Shown here piece after piece: positions 48,237 to 56,858 of a stretch of DNA of 64,000 bases. Every line of letters begins with the position of its first letter. Within the stretch, counting starts at the first letter, position 1. The notes under the pieces are model-generated. The model had not been told where the DNA came from. It worked only from the letters and a program-made list of their open reading frames with translations, and did no database searches. A program made the translations under genes and the position numbers. The stretch is from contig NZ_PYWX01000007.1 of the NCBI RefSeq assembly GCF_003031675.1, forward strand, positions 27,943 through 91,942. Reading direction: 5' to 3'. The DNA is from Pseudomonas palleroniana. Lineage in GTDB: Bacteria; Pseudomonadota; Gammaproteobacteria; Pseudomonadales; Pseudomonadaceae.

Positions 48237-48280
48237 GCCATGACGGCCTGCGCCCGGGCAGGGTGCAGGCCGTCGGCGTT

Positions 48281-50791
48281 TCAGCCTTCGCGCAGTACTG
48301 TCAGCGGGCTGGCATTCAACGCACGGCGCGTGCCGAAGACCCCGGCGCCACCAATCAGTAGGGCACCTATCACCGGCAATAGCAGCAGCCACGGGTGAGG
48401 GTGCCAGGCCAGGTCAAACGCGTAGCGATACAGCACCCAGGTCACCAGCTCTGTGCCGAGTGCGGCCAGCAGGCCGCTGACCGCACCCAGCAAGCCGAAC
48501 TCAATGCGTCGCGCCTTGACCAGCAACTTGCGTTCGGCGCCCAAGGCACGCAACAGCGCGCCTTGGCGAATTCGCTCATCCAGGGTGGCCTGCAAACCGG
48601 AGAACAGCACGGCCATTCCTGCCGCCAACACAAACAGCAGCACATACTCCACCGCCAGGGTGACTTGGGCGAGGATGCTGCGCAACTGTTCCAGGAGTGC
48701 CTCGACCTGCAGGATGGTAACGGCCGGGAAGGCCCTGGACAGATCGACGATCTGTTGGTCGTGGCCCGGCGCGAGATAGAAGCTGGTCAGGTAGGTGGCG
48801 GGCAGATCCTTCAATGTGCCCGGCTGGAAGATCATGAAGAAGTTGGGTTGGAAATTATCCCAATTGATCGTGCGCAGGCTGGTTACGCGGGCTTCTCGAT
48901 TCTCGCCACCGACTGTGAACACCAGATGATCGTCGAGCTTGAGCTTCAGGCTTTCGGCAACCTTGGCTTCTACCGACACCCCGGGAATGCTATCGCTCGG
49001 TTGCGGCGACCACCAGGAACCGGCGCTCAGGACATTGCCCGGTGGCAAATCGGCGGCCCAGGTCAGGCTCAGGTCGCGCTGCACGGCACGGTCGCCGCTG
49101 GAGTCCTTGCTGACCACTTCCTGCACCGCAACGCCATTGATGCTGATCAACCGGCCCGGCACGACCGGATACAGCGGTGCGGATTGGGCTTGCACCTGCA
49201 ACAGGCGTGCGCCAAAAGCGTCTTTGTCGGCCGGCAGGATGTTCAGTGCGAAATAGTTGGGGGCATCCTTGGGCAACTGGTTCTGCCAGGTATCGAGCAA
49301 TTCGCCGCGCAGCAGGGCGATCAACCCCATGGATAACAGGATCAAGCCAAAGGCCAGGGACTGGCCTGCCGCCGCCAACGGATGACGCAGCAATTGTCCC
49401 AGGCCCAGGCGCCAGGGCAGGGATGCACGGGCCAACAATCGCCGCAGGCTTTGCAGCAGCAATAGAAGCAGGCCGCCGAGGATCAGCGCCGCCACCACGC
49501 CACCGCCCAGCAGCGCGAAAGTCAGTACCAGGTCGAGGCTCAGGCGCCACATGATCAACCCGAGGGCGAACAATGCGGCGCCGTAGACCATCCAGGTGCT
49601 GGAGGGGATAGGCAACAGGTCACGCCGCAATACTCGCAGCGGTGGAACACGGCCCAGGGCAGCCAGCGGCGGCAGGGCGAAGCCGGCGAGGGCAACCAGC
49701 CCGGTGCCAATTCCCGCGACCGCAGGTAACAACCCGCCGGGTGGCACGTCCGCCGGCAGCAGGTCGTGCAGGAAATAGAACAGCCCAAACTGCGCCAGCC
49801 AGCCGAGCAGGGCGCCGGTCAGGCTCGCCAGCAGTCCCAATACGCTCAGTTGCAGGCTGAACAGCAACATCGCTTCGCGCCGTGACAACCCCAGGCAACG
49901 CAGTAGCGCGCTGGCATCGAAACGTCGGCTGGCAAAACGATTGGCCGATAACGCCACTGCTACCCCGGCCAGCAGCACTGCCACCAGGCTGGCCATGTTC
50001 AGGTAGCGCTCGGCCTTGCCCAGCGCACCGCCGATTTGCTGATTGCCGTCGCGTGAGTCCTGCAGACGCTGGTTGGCGGCGAGGCCGGGTTTGACCAGGT
50101 CACGATAGGTTTGCAGCGCCGTACTGCCTTGGGGCGCCCGCCACAGTTCGCGGTAGCTGACGCGGCTGCCGGGCTGGACCACGCCGGTCGCCTCCAGGTC
50201 GGCCAGGTTGATCATCACCCGGGGCGTGAGGCTGTAGAAATTGCCGGCCCGGTCGGGCTCATAGGTCAGTATGCGTGTCAGGTGCAGGGTCTTCATGCCG
50301 ACATCGATGCTGTCGCCAACCTTCAGGTCCAGCGCTGTCAGCAGCCGTGCCTCTACCCAGGCCTCTCCGGGCTTGGGGCCGCCTCCCGCTGTTTCGACCC
50401 CGAAGGGCTGCGCGGCACTTTTAAGCTCGCCGCGCAGCGGGTATTGCTCGTTGACCGCCTTGATGCTGGAGAGTTGGATACCGTTATCCGTGGCGATAAC
50501 ACTGGAGAACTCTACGATGCGTGCGTGATCCAGGCCCAGTTCGGTCCCGGTTTGGATCTGCTCGGGGCGAGCCGGCGAACTGCCTTCGAGCACCAGGTCG
50601 GCACCGAGAAATTCAGTGGCGCGCAACAGCATGGCGCCGTTGAGGCGTGCGCCGAAGTAGCCGATGGCAGTGCTGGCAGCAACAGCCACCAGCAGGGCGA
50701 AGAACAGCACACGCAATTCGCCGGAGCGGGCATCGCGCAGCAATTGACGCATGGCAAGGCTGAACAGACGCAATAGCGGCAAACGTGCCAT
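48281..50791 (-). CDS. ybbP: YbbP-like ABC transporter permease
   Basis: An 836-residue FtsX/MacB-type permease: N-terminal TM, large periplasmic domain with ARIVEFSSVIATDNGIQLSSIKAV, then TM clusters around residues 255-500, a second extracytoplasmic domain and a final TM cluster (VEYVLLFVLAAGMAVLFSGLQ). YbbA-YbbP is thought to move lipophilic compounds. Its ATG overlaps the stop of ybbA by one base (TGATG). Confidence 0.88.
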   Translation of the reverse strand: MARLPLLRLFSLAMRQLLRDARSGELRVLFFALLVAVAASTAIGYFGARLNGAMLLRATEFLGADLVLEGSSPARPEQIQTGTELGLDHARIVEFSSVIATDNGIQLSSIKAVNEQYPLRGELKSAAQPFGVETAGGGPKPGEAWVEARLLTALDLKVGDSIDVGMKTLHLTRILTYEPDRAGNFYSLTPRVMINLADLEATGVVQPGSRVSYRELWRAPQGSTALQTYRDLVKPGLAANQRLQDSRDGNQQIGGALGKAERYLNMASLVAVLLAGVAVALSANRFASRRFDASALLRCLGLSRREAMLLFSLQLSVLGLLASLTGALLGWLAQFGLFYFLHDLLPADVPPGGLLPAVAGIGTGLVALAGFALPPLAALGRVPPLRVLRRDLLPIPSSTWMVYGAALFALGLIMWRLSLDLVLTFALLGGGVVAALILGGLLLLLLQSLRRLLARASLPWRLGLGQLLRHPLAAAGQSLAFGLILLSMGLIALLRGELLDTWQNQLPKDAPNYFALNILPADKDAFGARLLQVQAQSAPLYPVVPGRLISINGVAVQEVVSKDSSGDRAVQRDLSLTWAADLPPGNVLSAGSWWSPQPSDSIPGVSVEAKVAESLKLKLDDHLVFTVGGENREARVTSLRTINWDNFQPNFFMIFQPGTLKDLPATYLTSFYLAPGHDQQIVDLSRAFPAVTILQVEALLEQLRSILAQVTLAVEYVLLFVLAAGMAVLFSGLQATLDERIRQGALLRALGAERKLLVKARRIEFGLLGAVSGLLAALGTELVTWVLYRYAFDLAWHPHPWLLLLPVIGALLIGGAGVFGTRRALNASPLTVLREG

Positions 50792-51474
50792 CAAGGCTCC
50801 AGTGGCGCGACCATCAGGCCGGCTTCAAGGCGGATCAAACGCCGGCAACGATGAGCCAGGCGCTCATCGTGGGTGACCAGCACCAGGGTCGTGCCGCTCT
50901 CCTTGTTGAGTTCGAACAGCAAATCACTGATGCGCTCGCCGGTGTGACTGTCGAGGTTGCCGGTGGGCTCGTCGGCAAACAGCACGTCGGGTTCTGCCGC
51001 AAAAGCGCGAGCGATCGCCACCCGTTGCTGTTCGCCGCCGGAAAGCTGGCGCGGCGAGTGGGTCAGCCGCTGGCCCAGGCCAACGCGCTCCAGCAGGTGC
51101 CGGGCGCGCTCGCGGGCGTCCTGGCGGCCGTCCAGCTCCAGCGGCAGCATGACGTTTTCCAATGCATTGAGGCTGTCGAGCAGTTGGAAAGACTGGAATA
51201 CAAAACCCACATGCTCGGCACGGATGCGCGCGCGCTGGTCTTCATCCAGGGTGCTCAGGGCTTGACCGGCAAGAGTGACTTCGCCACTGCTGGGCAGGTC
51301 GAGGCCGGCCAGCAGGCCCAGGAGAGTGGATTTGCCGGAGCCGGAACTGCCGACGATAGCCAGGCTATCGCCTTTGTTCAGTTCCAGGCTCAGTTGGTGC
51401 AGGATAGTCAGTTCACCTTCCGCGCTGGGAACCACTTTGCTAAGGTTTCGCGCGGTGAGAATGCTTGCGCCCAT
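50791..51474 (-). CDS. ybbA: YbbA-like ABC transporter ATP-binding protein
   Basis: A 227-residue LolD/MacB-type ATPase with Walker [10 protein letters not shown]-loop FVFQSFQLL, signature [14 protein letters not shown], Walker [13 protein letters not shown] and switch [10 protein letters not shown]. It powers the permease encoded directly downstream. The start giving [13 protein letters not shown] faces the divergent tesA start 11 nt away, the conserved ybbA/tesA arrangement. Confidence 0.93.
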   Translation of the reverse strand: MGASILTARNLSKVVPSAEGELTILHQLSLELNKGDSLAIVGSSGSGKSTLLGLLAGLDLPSSGEVTLAGQALSTLDEDQRARIRAEHVGFVFQSFQLLDSLNALENVMLPLELDGRQDARERARHLLERVGLGQRLTHSPRQLSGGEQQRVAIARAFAAEPDVLFADEPTGNLDSHTGERISDLLFELNKESGTTLVLVTHDERLAHRCRRLIRLEAGLMVAPLEP

Positions 51475-51484
51475 GGAGAATCCG

Positions 51485-52090
51485 ATGCGAATGTGGTTTT
51501 TGAGTGCTGGCCTGGCCTTGATGTGCATGGCCCAGAACGCAGCGGCGGGTACAGTCCTGATCGTTGGCGATAGTATCAGTGCCGGTTTCGGCCTGGATAC
51601 CCGCAAAGGGTGGGTCGCGCTGCTGGAGCAACGGCTCAAGCAGGAAGGTTTCGACGATAAAGTAGTCAATGCATCCATCAGCGGTGACACCAGCGCCGGA
51701 GGCCTGGCGCGGCTGCCGGCGGCGCTTGCAGAGCATAAGCCGGATGTCGTGGTTATCGAGCTGGGCGGCAATGACGGCTTGCGTGGCCAGCCTCCAGCGC
51801 AATTGAAACAAAATCTTGCATCGATGATCGACCAATCCAAAGCCGGTGGTGCCAAGGTGCTGCTGTTGGGGATGCAACTACCGCCCAATTACGGCCCGCG
51901 TTACACCACTGCATTCGCTGAGGTGTACGGCGTATTGGCCAAAGAGAAAAACGTGCCGTTGGTGCCGTTTTTTCTTGACGGCGTGGGCGGGCATCCGGAG
52001 TTGATGCAGGCGGATCAACTGCACCCGGCAGTCGGTGCCCAGGGCAAATTGCTGGAAAATGTCTGGCCGACGCTAAAACCGCTGTTATGA
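51485..52090 (+). CDS. tesA: TesA-type arylesterase / lysophospholipase L1 (SGNH)
   Basis: A 201-residue periplasmic SGNH hydrolase. Signal sequence through AAA at residue 21, then block I GDSISAG with Ser30, Gly in ISGDTSAG, Asn in ELGGNDGLR and the Asp/His pair in DQLHPAV. It acts as thioesterase, esterase and lysophospholipase. GGAG 6 nt upstream selects ATG 51485. The pairing with ybbA on the opposite strand matches E. coli. Confidence 0.93.
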   Translation: MRMWFLSAGLALMCMAQNAAAGTVLIVGDSISAGFGLDTRKGWVALLEQRLKQEGFDDKVVNASISGDTSAGGLARLPAALAEHKPDVVVIELGGNDGLRGQPPAQLKQNLASMIDQSKAGGAKVLLLGMQLPPNYGPRYTTAFAEVYGVLAKEKNVPLVPFFLDGVGGHPELMQADQLHPAVGAQGKLLENVWPTLKPLL

Positions 52091-52148
52091 CGCTTTTCTA
52101 GCGGCAGGCTTTCGGCTAATGTGGCGCCCCCCTGATTTGGAGCCCTTG

Positions 52149-52442
52149 ATGTCGCGTCCTGCCTGGTCCCTGTTTAACTACCAACTGATCGAGCCGGACG
52201 AGCAGCTGGATCTGTTCGCCTGCCAGGAAGTCAGGGTGCATTTGGTGGCGCGCCAGCTGGAGTTGGGCGGCTCGATCGACCGTACGCTGTGCGGCACTTT
52301 GTTGCCCGCGCAACCCCGTTGGTCATCGGTGGACCGCTCGCTTTTTCAGGATCAGCGGCTTTGCCCCTTGTGTCGCGCCATTCTCGAATCGCAAAAGCGC
52401 GGCACGCCGCCGATCTGGCCGGAGCTGCGCTTCGAGCTGTAG
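52149..52442 (+). CDS. Small protein of unknown function
   Basis: A 97-residue soluble protein I do not recognise. It is rich in Leu, Arg and Gln and has an LCPLCRA motif near the C-terminus plus an earlier RTLCGTLL cysteine, which might together bind a metal or be redox active. It begins 58 nt after tesA in the same direction and may be its operon partner. The coding frame has the third-position GC bias of its neighbours, which supports it. Confidence 0.6.
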   Translation: MSRPAWSLFNYQLIEPDEQLDLFACQEVRVHLVARQLELGGSIDRTLCGTLLPAQPRWSSVDRSLFQDQRLCPLCRAILESQKRGTPPIWPELRFEL

Positions 52443-52522
52443 CGGGGCGATGGATGCTTGACGCTCGCTTCACGTATACAATCAGTTTTTTCCTACCCGT
52501 CGTTCTGCGAAGGATTTCCCGG

Positions 52523-53491
52523 ATGTTGTCGCGCCTTTCCGTCGTCACCTGCTGCCTGTCTCTCGCTGCTCTCTGTGCGGCCGGCCCGTCGGCAGCCTTG
52601 CAGTTGCCCTTGCCACCACCAGGTGAGGACATTGTTGGTCAGGTCCAGGTGATCAAGGCCAAATACGAAGATACCTTTGCTGACCTTGGCACTACCTACG
52701 ACCTGGGCTATTCGGAAATGGTCGCGGCCAACCCGGGCGTGGATGCCTGGTTGCCTGGCGCGGGCACCGAGATTGTGCTGCCGACGCGGTTCATCCTGCC
52801 GCCTGGCCCTCGCGAAGGCATCGTGATCAACCTGGCGGAATACCGGCTCTACTACTTCCCCAAAGGGCAGAACGTGGTCTACACCTTCCCCTTGGGGATT
52901 GGCCGTGAAGGCTGGGGCTCGCCGATTGCCCATACCAGCATCATCGCCAAGACGCCGAACCCGACGTGGACACCGCCTGCCTCGATCAAGGCCGAACACG
53001 CCGCCAATGGTGACCCGCTGCCCAATGTGGTGCCCGCCGGTCCGGACAACCCGCTGGGGCCGTTCAAGTTCACCCTGGGCACGCCGGGCTATCTGATCCA
53101 CGGCTCCAACATGAAATTTGGTATCGGCACGCGTACAAGCCACGGTTGCTTCCGCATGTTCAACAACAACGTGTTGGAAATGGCCAGCATGGTGCCGGTG
53201 GGCACCTCGGTACGTATCATCAACGATGCCTACAAGTTCGGCAGCAGCGGCGGCAAGGTCTACCTTGAAGCGCACACGCCGCTGAACGACGATGGCACGC
53301 CATCAGTGGTCGACAAGCATACTGCGGTCATCAATGCCTTGCTCAAGCGCGAAGACTTGGCCAACAACCTGCGGGTCAACTGGGATCAGGTGCGCGATGT
53401 GGTCGCCGCCGAAGATGGCCTGCCGACTGAAATCGGCGTACCGGGTGCCGCCCCGGTCGCCTCCAGCGCGCCGGTTGACTTGCAGCAGTAA
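52523..53491 (+). CDS. L,D-transpeptidase (YkuD domain)
   Basis: A 322-residue exported enzyme: signal sequence (VVTCCLSLAALCAAGPSAA), a LysM-like segment (DLGYSEMVAANPGVDAWLPG, TEIVLPTRFILP), then the YkuD domain with HGSN and the catalytic SHGCFR, Cys209. Members join peptidoglycan 3-3 crosslinks or attach Braun-type lipoprotein to the wall; OprI is encoded directly downstream on the other strand, making lipoprotein attachment an attractive role. AAGGA lies 8 nt before ATG 52523. Confidence 0.92.
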   Translation: MLSRLSVVTCCLSLAALCAAGPSAALQLPLPPPGEDIVGQVQVIKAKYEDTFADLGTTYDLGYSEMVAANPGVDAWLPGAGTEIVLPTRFILPPGPREGIVINLAEYRLYYFPKGQNVVYTFPLGIGREGWGSPIAHTSIIAKTPNPTWTPPASIKAEHAANGDPLPNVVPAGPDNPLGPFKFTLGTPGYLIHGSNMKFGIGTRTSHGCFRMFNNNVLEMASMVPVGTSVRIINDAYKFGSSGGKVYLEAHTPLNDDGTPSVVDKHTAVINALLKREDLANNLRVNWDQVRDVVAAEDGLPTEIGVPGAAPVASSAPVDLQQ

Positions 53492-53504
53492 GCCTCTGGA
53501 CAAG

Positions 53505-53537
53505 CCCGCCATGGCCTTGGGTCATGGCGGGTTTTTT
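53505..53537 (+). terminator. Intrinsic terminator after the L,D-transpeptidase gene
   Basis: A 9-bp stem CCCGCCATG / CATGGCGGG, 9-nt loop, then TTTTTT. Confidence 0.9.
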
Positions 53538-53570
53538 ATTGCCGCAGGTTTTGGGCTGAATCCCAGGCAA

Positions 53571-53601
53571 TAAAAAAGCCGACCCAAGAATGGATCGGCT
53601 T
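53571..53601 (-). terminator. Intrinsic terminator of oprI
   Basis: Read on the - strand: AAGCCGATCC, loop ATTCTT, GGGTCGGCTT with one G-U pair, then a T run. It lies 22 nt past the oprI stop, as expected for a highly expressed gene. Confidence 0.88.
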
Positions 53602-53622
53602 GATAACAACCCCGAAGGATTA

Positions 53623-53874
53623 TTACTTGCGGCTTGCTTTTTCAAGCATGCGCAGAGCGCGCTCGTTAGCTTCGTCAGCAGTCTGTTGTGCTTTTTGAGC
53701 AGCAGCCAGAGCTTCATCAGCTTTACGGTAGGCTTCGTCTGCACGAGCCTGGGAGCGAGCTGCTGCGTCTTCAGTAGCAGTCAGACGAGCTTCGGTTTCT
53801 TTGGAGACGCTGCTGCAACCGGTAGCCAGAACTGCGGCCAGAGCCAGAGCAGAGAATTTCAGAACGTTGTTCAT
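53623..53874 (-). CDS. oprI: OprI, major outer-membrane lipoprotein
   Basis: An 83-residue lipoprotein, exactly the family length. Lipobox LATGC with Cys20; the mature part is a continuous Ala-rich heptad helix ([18 protein letters not shown]) ending with KASRK, whose C-terminal Lys can be linked to peptidoglycan. It trimerises and tethers the outer membrane to the wall, and is one of the most abundant proteins in Pseudomonas. Confidence 0.96.
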   Translation of the reverse strand: MNNVLKFSALALAAVLATGCSSVSKETEARLTATEDAAARSQARADEAYRKADEALAAAQKAQQTADEANERALRMLEKASRK

Positions 53875-54484
53875 CGTGTTCCCCTTCAAGGACTTTCTAT
53901 TAAATGGCTACTTTCTCAGAGTGAGCTGATAGCCGGCGTACATACTACCCATTACTTGTAGTAAGTAAACTGACGTAGCGCAAGAAGCAAAAAAAAATCT
54001 TGAGCTGCATCTCTTTTGGCTAATCTTTTTGACATCTGCATAAAAACTATCCAATTCTCTCCATCGCGATGGAGATTGGATCCAGGCTGAAAGCTACAGC
54101 CCGCATGTGTTAAGCCAAGTGAACAGGCGTGAATATATATATACAGGGTGACACTTTTGTACAGGTTGCCTTTAACCCGCCTCACATCTTTTGCGCATGT
54201 AGAGGTGACTTTAAGAGCGCCTGTTCGTCTCAAGCTTCAACTGCCGGCAATGTTCAGGCTTTCGATCATTGGTTGATCGAGGCCCTTTCTATATCCACCA
54301 GCAGCAAGGGATGACGTGTGCGCTTGAGCAATTGCCGCAATGGTGCCTACTATCTCCCTACGTGCTGGTTGTGAGCGCTATGGGTTTCTCGTTGTCGAAA
54401 CCGGCACGGGGTGGCGTAGATGTTCCTTCGCCGGAAAAACATCGGTAAGGTAGGGTCGCAATTGCAGACCCGCGAGGAGTAGTG
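53875..54484. other. 610-nt intergenic region with an inverted repeat
   Basis: No credible gene on either strand. It must hold the strong leftward oprI promoter and the promoter of the acetyltransferase gene. It contains a TTACTTGTAGTAA element (53952-53964), an A9 run, a TATATATATA tract near 54135, and an inverted repeat centred on CTCCATCGCGATGGAG (54059-54074) extended by ATCCAAT / ATTGGAT arms with a 3-nt bulge (54049-54081). The region is AT-rich compared with its flanks. Confidence 0.5.
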
Positions 54485-54766
54485 ATGAGCGAGGCGTTGT
54501 CCATCCACCATGACCAGGCTGGTCATCAGTTCGAGACCAATGTGGACGGTCATCGTGCCTATCTGACCTACATGGACCTCGGAAAGCAGACCCTGGATAT
54601 CTATCGCACCTTCGTGCCCAACGCATTGCGCGGCCGTGGCATCGCTGCCGCGTTGACCGAAGAGGCGCTGAAGTTCGCCGAAGAGGCCGGCTACACAGTG
54701 ATCCCTTCGTGCTCTTACGTAGAGCGCTACATGGAGCGCCACCAGCGCCATGCCGCGAAGCTTTGA
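54485..54766 (+). CDS. Small GNAT-type N-acetyltransferase (YjdJ-like)
   Basis: A 93-residue single-domain GNAT of the type II short family. RTFVPNALRGRGIAAALTEEALKFAEE contains the acetyl-CoA pyrophosphate loop (RGRGIA), and VIPSCSYVERYMERH is the family's C-terminal signature. Substrate unknown. GAGGAG 6 nt upstream sets ATG 54485. Confidence 0.88.
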   Translation: MSEALSIHHDQAGHQFETNVDGHRAYLTYMDLGKQTLDIYRTFVPNALRGRGIAAALTEEALKFAEEAGYTVIPSCSYVERYMERHQRHAAKL

Positions 54767-54788
54767 ACCCTAAAACCGCACCATGAAA

Positions 54789-54814
54789 AACGCCGGGCTC
54801 AGCCCGGCGTTTTT
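54789..54814. terminator. Bidirectional terminator between convergent genes
   Basis: CGCCGGGCT / AGCCCGGCG stem with a one-base apparent loop (in practice a 3-5 nt loop), flanked by A5 and T5, between the acetyltransferase and DAHP synthase genes. Confidence 0.88.
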
Positions 54815-54831
54815 GTGTGCGTCATGCAGTG

Positions 54832-55908
54832 TCAGGTGCGTTTGCGTTTGGGCAATACGTCCTTGAGCTTGGCGTGCATGCTGCGCAAGGTGGTCTCGGT
54901 AGCGGACCAGTCGATGCAGGCATCGGTGATCGACACGCCGTACTGCAGGTCGGCGAGGTCTTTTGGAATCGCCTGGCAACCCCAGTTCAGGTGACTTTCG
55001 ACCATCAGGCCGATGATCGACTGGTTGCCTTCAAGGATCTGGTTGGCGACGTTTTCCATCACCAGCGGTTGCAGGGCCGGGTCCTTGTTGGAGTTGGCGT
55101 GGCTGCAGTCGACCATGATGTTCGGCTTGATCTTGGCCTTGTTCAGCGCCTGTTCGCACAGCGCGACGCTGACCGAATCATAGTTGGGCTTGCCGTTGCC
55201 GCCGCGCAATACCACGTGACCGTAGGCGTTGCCCTTGGTGGTCACGATGGACACGCCGCCTTCCTGGTTGATGCCCAGGAAACGGTGGGGGCTGGAGACC
55301 GACTGCAGCGCGTTGATCGCGACCGTCAGGCCGCCGTCGGTGCCGTTCTTGAAGCCCACGGCCGAGGACAGGCCGGACGCCATTTCGCGATGGGTCTGGG
55401 ACTCGGTGGTACGCGCGCCGATGGCCGACCAACTGATCAGGTCCTGCAGGTATTGCGGCGAGATCGGGTCGAGGGCTTCGGTGGCGGTGGGCAGGCCCAT
55501 CTCAGCCAGGTCCAGCAGCAACTGGCGACCGATGTGCAAGCCGTCCTGGATCTTGAACGAGTCATCCAGGTAAGGATCGTTGATCAAGCCTTTCCAGCCG
55601 ACTGTGGTGCGCGGCTTCTCGAAATAGACCCGCATCACCAGATACAGGGTATCGGACACTTCGGCCGCCAGCACCTTGAGGCGCTCGGCGTACTCGTGGG
55701 CAGCCTTGAGGTCGTGGATCGAGCAAGGGCCGATCACCACGAACAGGCGGTGGTCGGTACCGTCGAGAATGTCACGGATGACTTCGCGGCCCTTGGTGAC
55801 GGTCTGCAAGGCAGCGTCGCTCAGGGGGATTTCGCGTTTGAGCTGATCGGGCGTGATCAGGGTCTCGTTGGATTCGACGTTAAGGTCGTTGATCGGTAAA
55901 TCAGCCAT
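54832..55908 (-). CDS. DAHP synthase (class I, AroFGH type)
   Basis: A 358-residue 3-deoxy-7-phosphoheptulonate synthase, which joins PEP and erythrose-4-phosphate in the first step of the shikimate pathway. Motifs include VVIGPCSIHD, MRVYFEKPRTTVGWKG, GARTTESQTHRE, SVGFKNGTDG and MVDCSHANSNKD. The N-terminal extension (residues 1-50) is the feedback-regulation region. The start giving MADLPINDLNVESNE is selected; a much longer open frame upstream has no family similarity. Confidence 0.94.
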   Translation of the reverse strand: MADLPINDLNVESNETLITPDQLKREIPLSDAALQTVTKGREVIRDILDGTDHRLFVVIGPCSIHDLKAAHEYAERLKVLAAEVSDTLYLVMRVYFEKPRTTVGWKGLINDPYLDDSFKIQDGLHIGRQLLLDLAEMGLPTATEALDPISPQYLQDLISWSAIGARTTESQTHREMASGLSSAVGFKNGTDGGLTVAINALQSVSSPHRFLGINQEGGVSIVTTKGNAYGHVVLRGGNGKPNYDSVSVALCEQALNKAKIKPNIMVDCSHANSNKDPALQPLVMENVANQILEGNQSIIGLMVESHLNWGCQAIPKDLADLQYGVSITDACIDWSATETTLRSMHAKLKDVLPKRKRT

Positions 55909-56038
55909 CGTGTTACTCGTCAGGGTCACGGTGCCGGCCGCCAGCCATCCCCGTGCGGCGGAGCACAGCATGATTTGAATGCAGGGGGAAGGAACCTTAG
56001 CGCGTATCACCGGCCCGCGACAATGGGCAAACTCCGCT

Positions 56039-56473
56039 TTAATCCAGCACAGGCTGCACAAAAGCCTCATGGGAGAATTCGACGGCATGGCGCGCAACCC
56101 ACTCGTGGGCCATGGCTTCGTGCTGCGCAGGTGTCGGCTCGGCGTCTTCGTGCAAGCGGCAGTAGCGCTCGATCTGGCACACTTGTTCGCCCATCCGCGC
56201 ACCGAACAAGGCGTGCTCATCAGTAAACGAGATACCGATACGGTAACCCTTTTCGACTTTGCGGCACCACGCCACGTAGCCCGGATAGCGGGCACTCGCG
56301 CCCAGCGACGGGATCCACAGATCCACCGCCGTGCCCTGGCGCCAGGCACGCGGATAATTGCACGCGACACCGCCCAGGCCGATAGTGTGCAGGCGTTGGC
56401 GGGGCATGGTGGGAGAGGGACGTTGGATCAACTCGACAGCGACATCATCAGGGTGAGGTAAAAAACGACCCAT
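56039..56473 (-). CDS. PilZ-domain protein
   Basis: A 144-residue protein with RPSPTMPRQRLHTIGLGGVACNYPRAW and VDLWIPSL, a PilZ beta-barrel outline. The RxxxR motif for cyclic-di-GMP is not clearly present and the D/NxSxxG motif appears as HTIGLGG, so dinucleotide binding is uncertain. GGAG is 9 nt before its start. Its start codon shares the tetranucleotide CATG with the start of the divergent thioredoxin-like gene. Confidence 0.75.
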   Translation of the reverse strand: MGRFLPHPDDVAVELIQRPSPTMPRQRLHTIGLGGVACNYPRAWRQGTAVDLWIPSLGASARYPGYVAWCRKVEKGYRIGISFTDEHALFGARMGEQVCQIERYCRLHEDAEPTPAQHEAMAHEWVARHAVEFSHEAFVQPVLD

Positions 56474-56858
56474 GTACACGGACTCCGAGCGCCGTCCCGT
56501 TGACGGCAGTGGCAGCAGTATAGTGAAGGAACTGGAATTGACCGACCTGGATATTGACCAGCAATTGCTGGGGTTGCCAGGTATTTCATTGGTGGTGTTC
56601 ACCAGCGTCGGTTGTTCCAGCTGCCGCTTCGCACGTCAGCAGTTGCCCGGCTGGCACTTGCCGGTGGATCGCGTGTGCTGGGTGGATGCCGGGCACAACG
56701 GCGGCGCCGTCGAGCGCTACCAGATCTTTCATTTGCCCGCGTTATTCGTGGTGTGCGAGGGTCAGTTCCTGGGGCAGATACAGACGCGTCTTACGCGTGA
56801 TGCCGTTGGCGATGCAGTAAAACAAGCCCTTACCCGTACTCCAGAGGATTTGCCATGA
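56472..56858 (+). CDS. Thioredoxin-fold protein
   Basis: A 128-residue protein with a thioredoxin fold: VFTSVGCSSCRFARQQLPG gives a CxxC (Cys48, Cys51), and FHLPALFVVCEG supplies the cis-Pro region. No signal peptide, so cytoplasmic. ATG 56472 is used; GTG 56523 would drop 17 variable residues and is possible. It overlaps the reductase gene by ATGA. Confidence 0.78.
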   Translation: MYTDSERRPVDGSGSSIVKELELTDLDIDQQLLGLPGISLVVFTSVGCSSCRFARQQLPGWHLPVDRVCWVDAGHNGGAVERYQIFHLPALFVVCEGQFLGQIQTRLTRDAVGDAVKQALTRTPEDLP

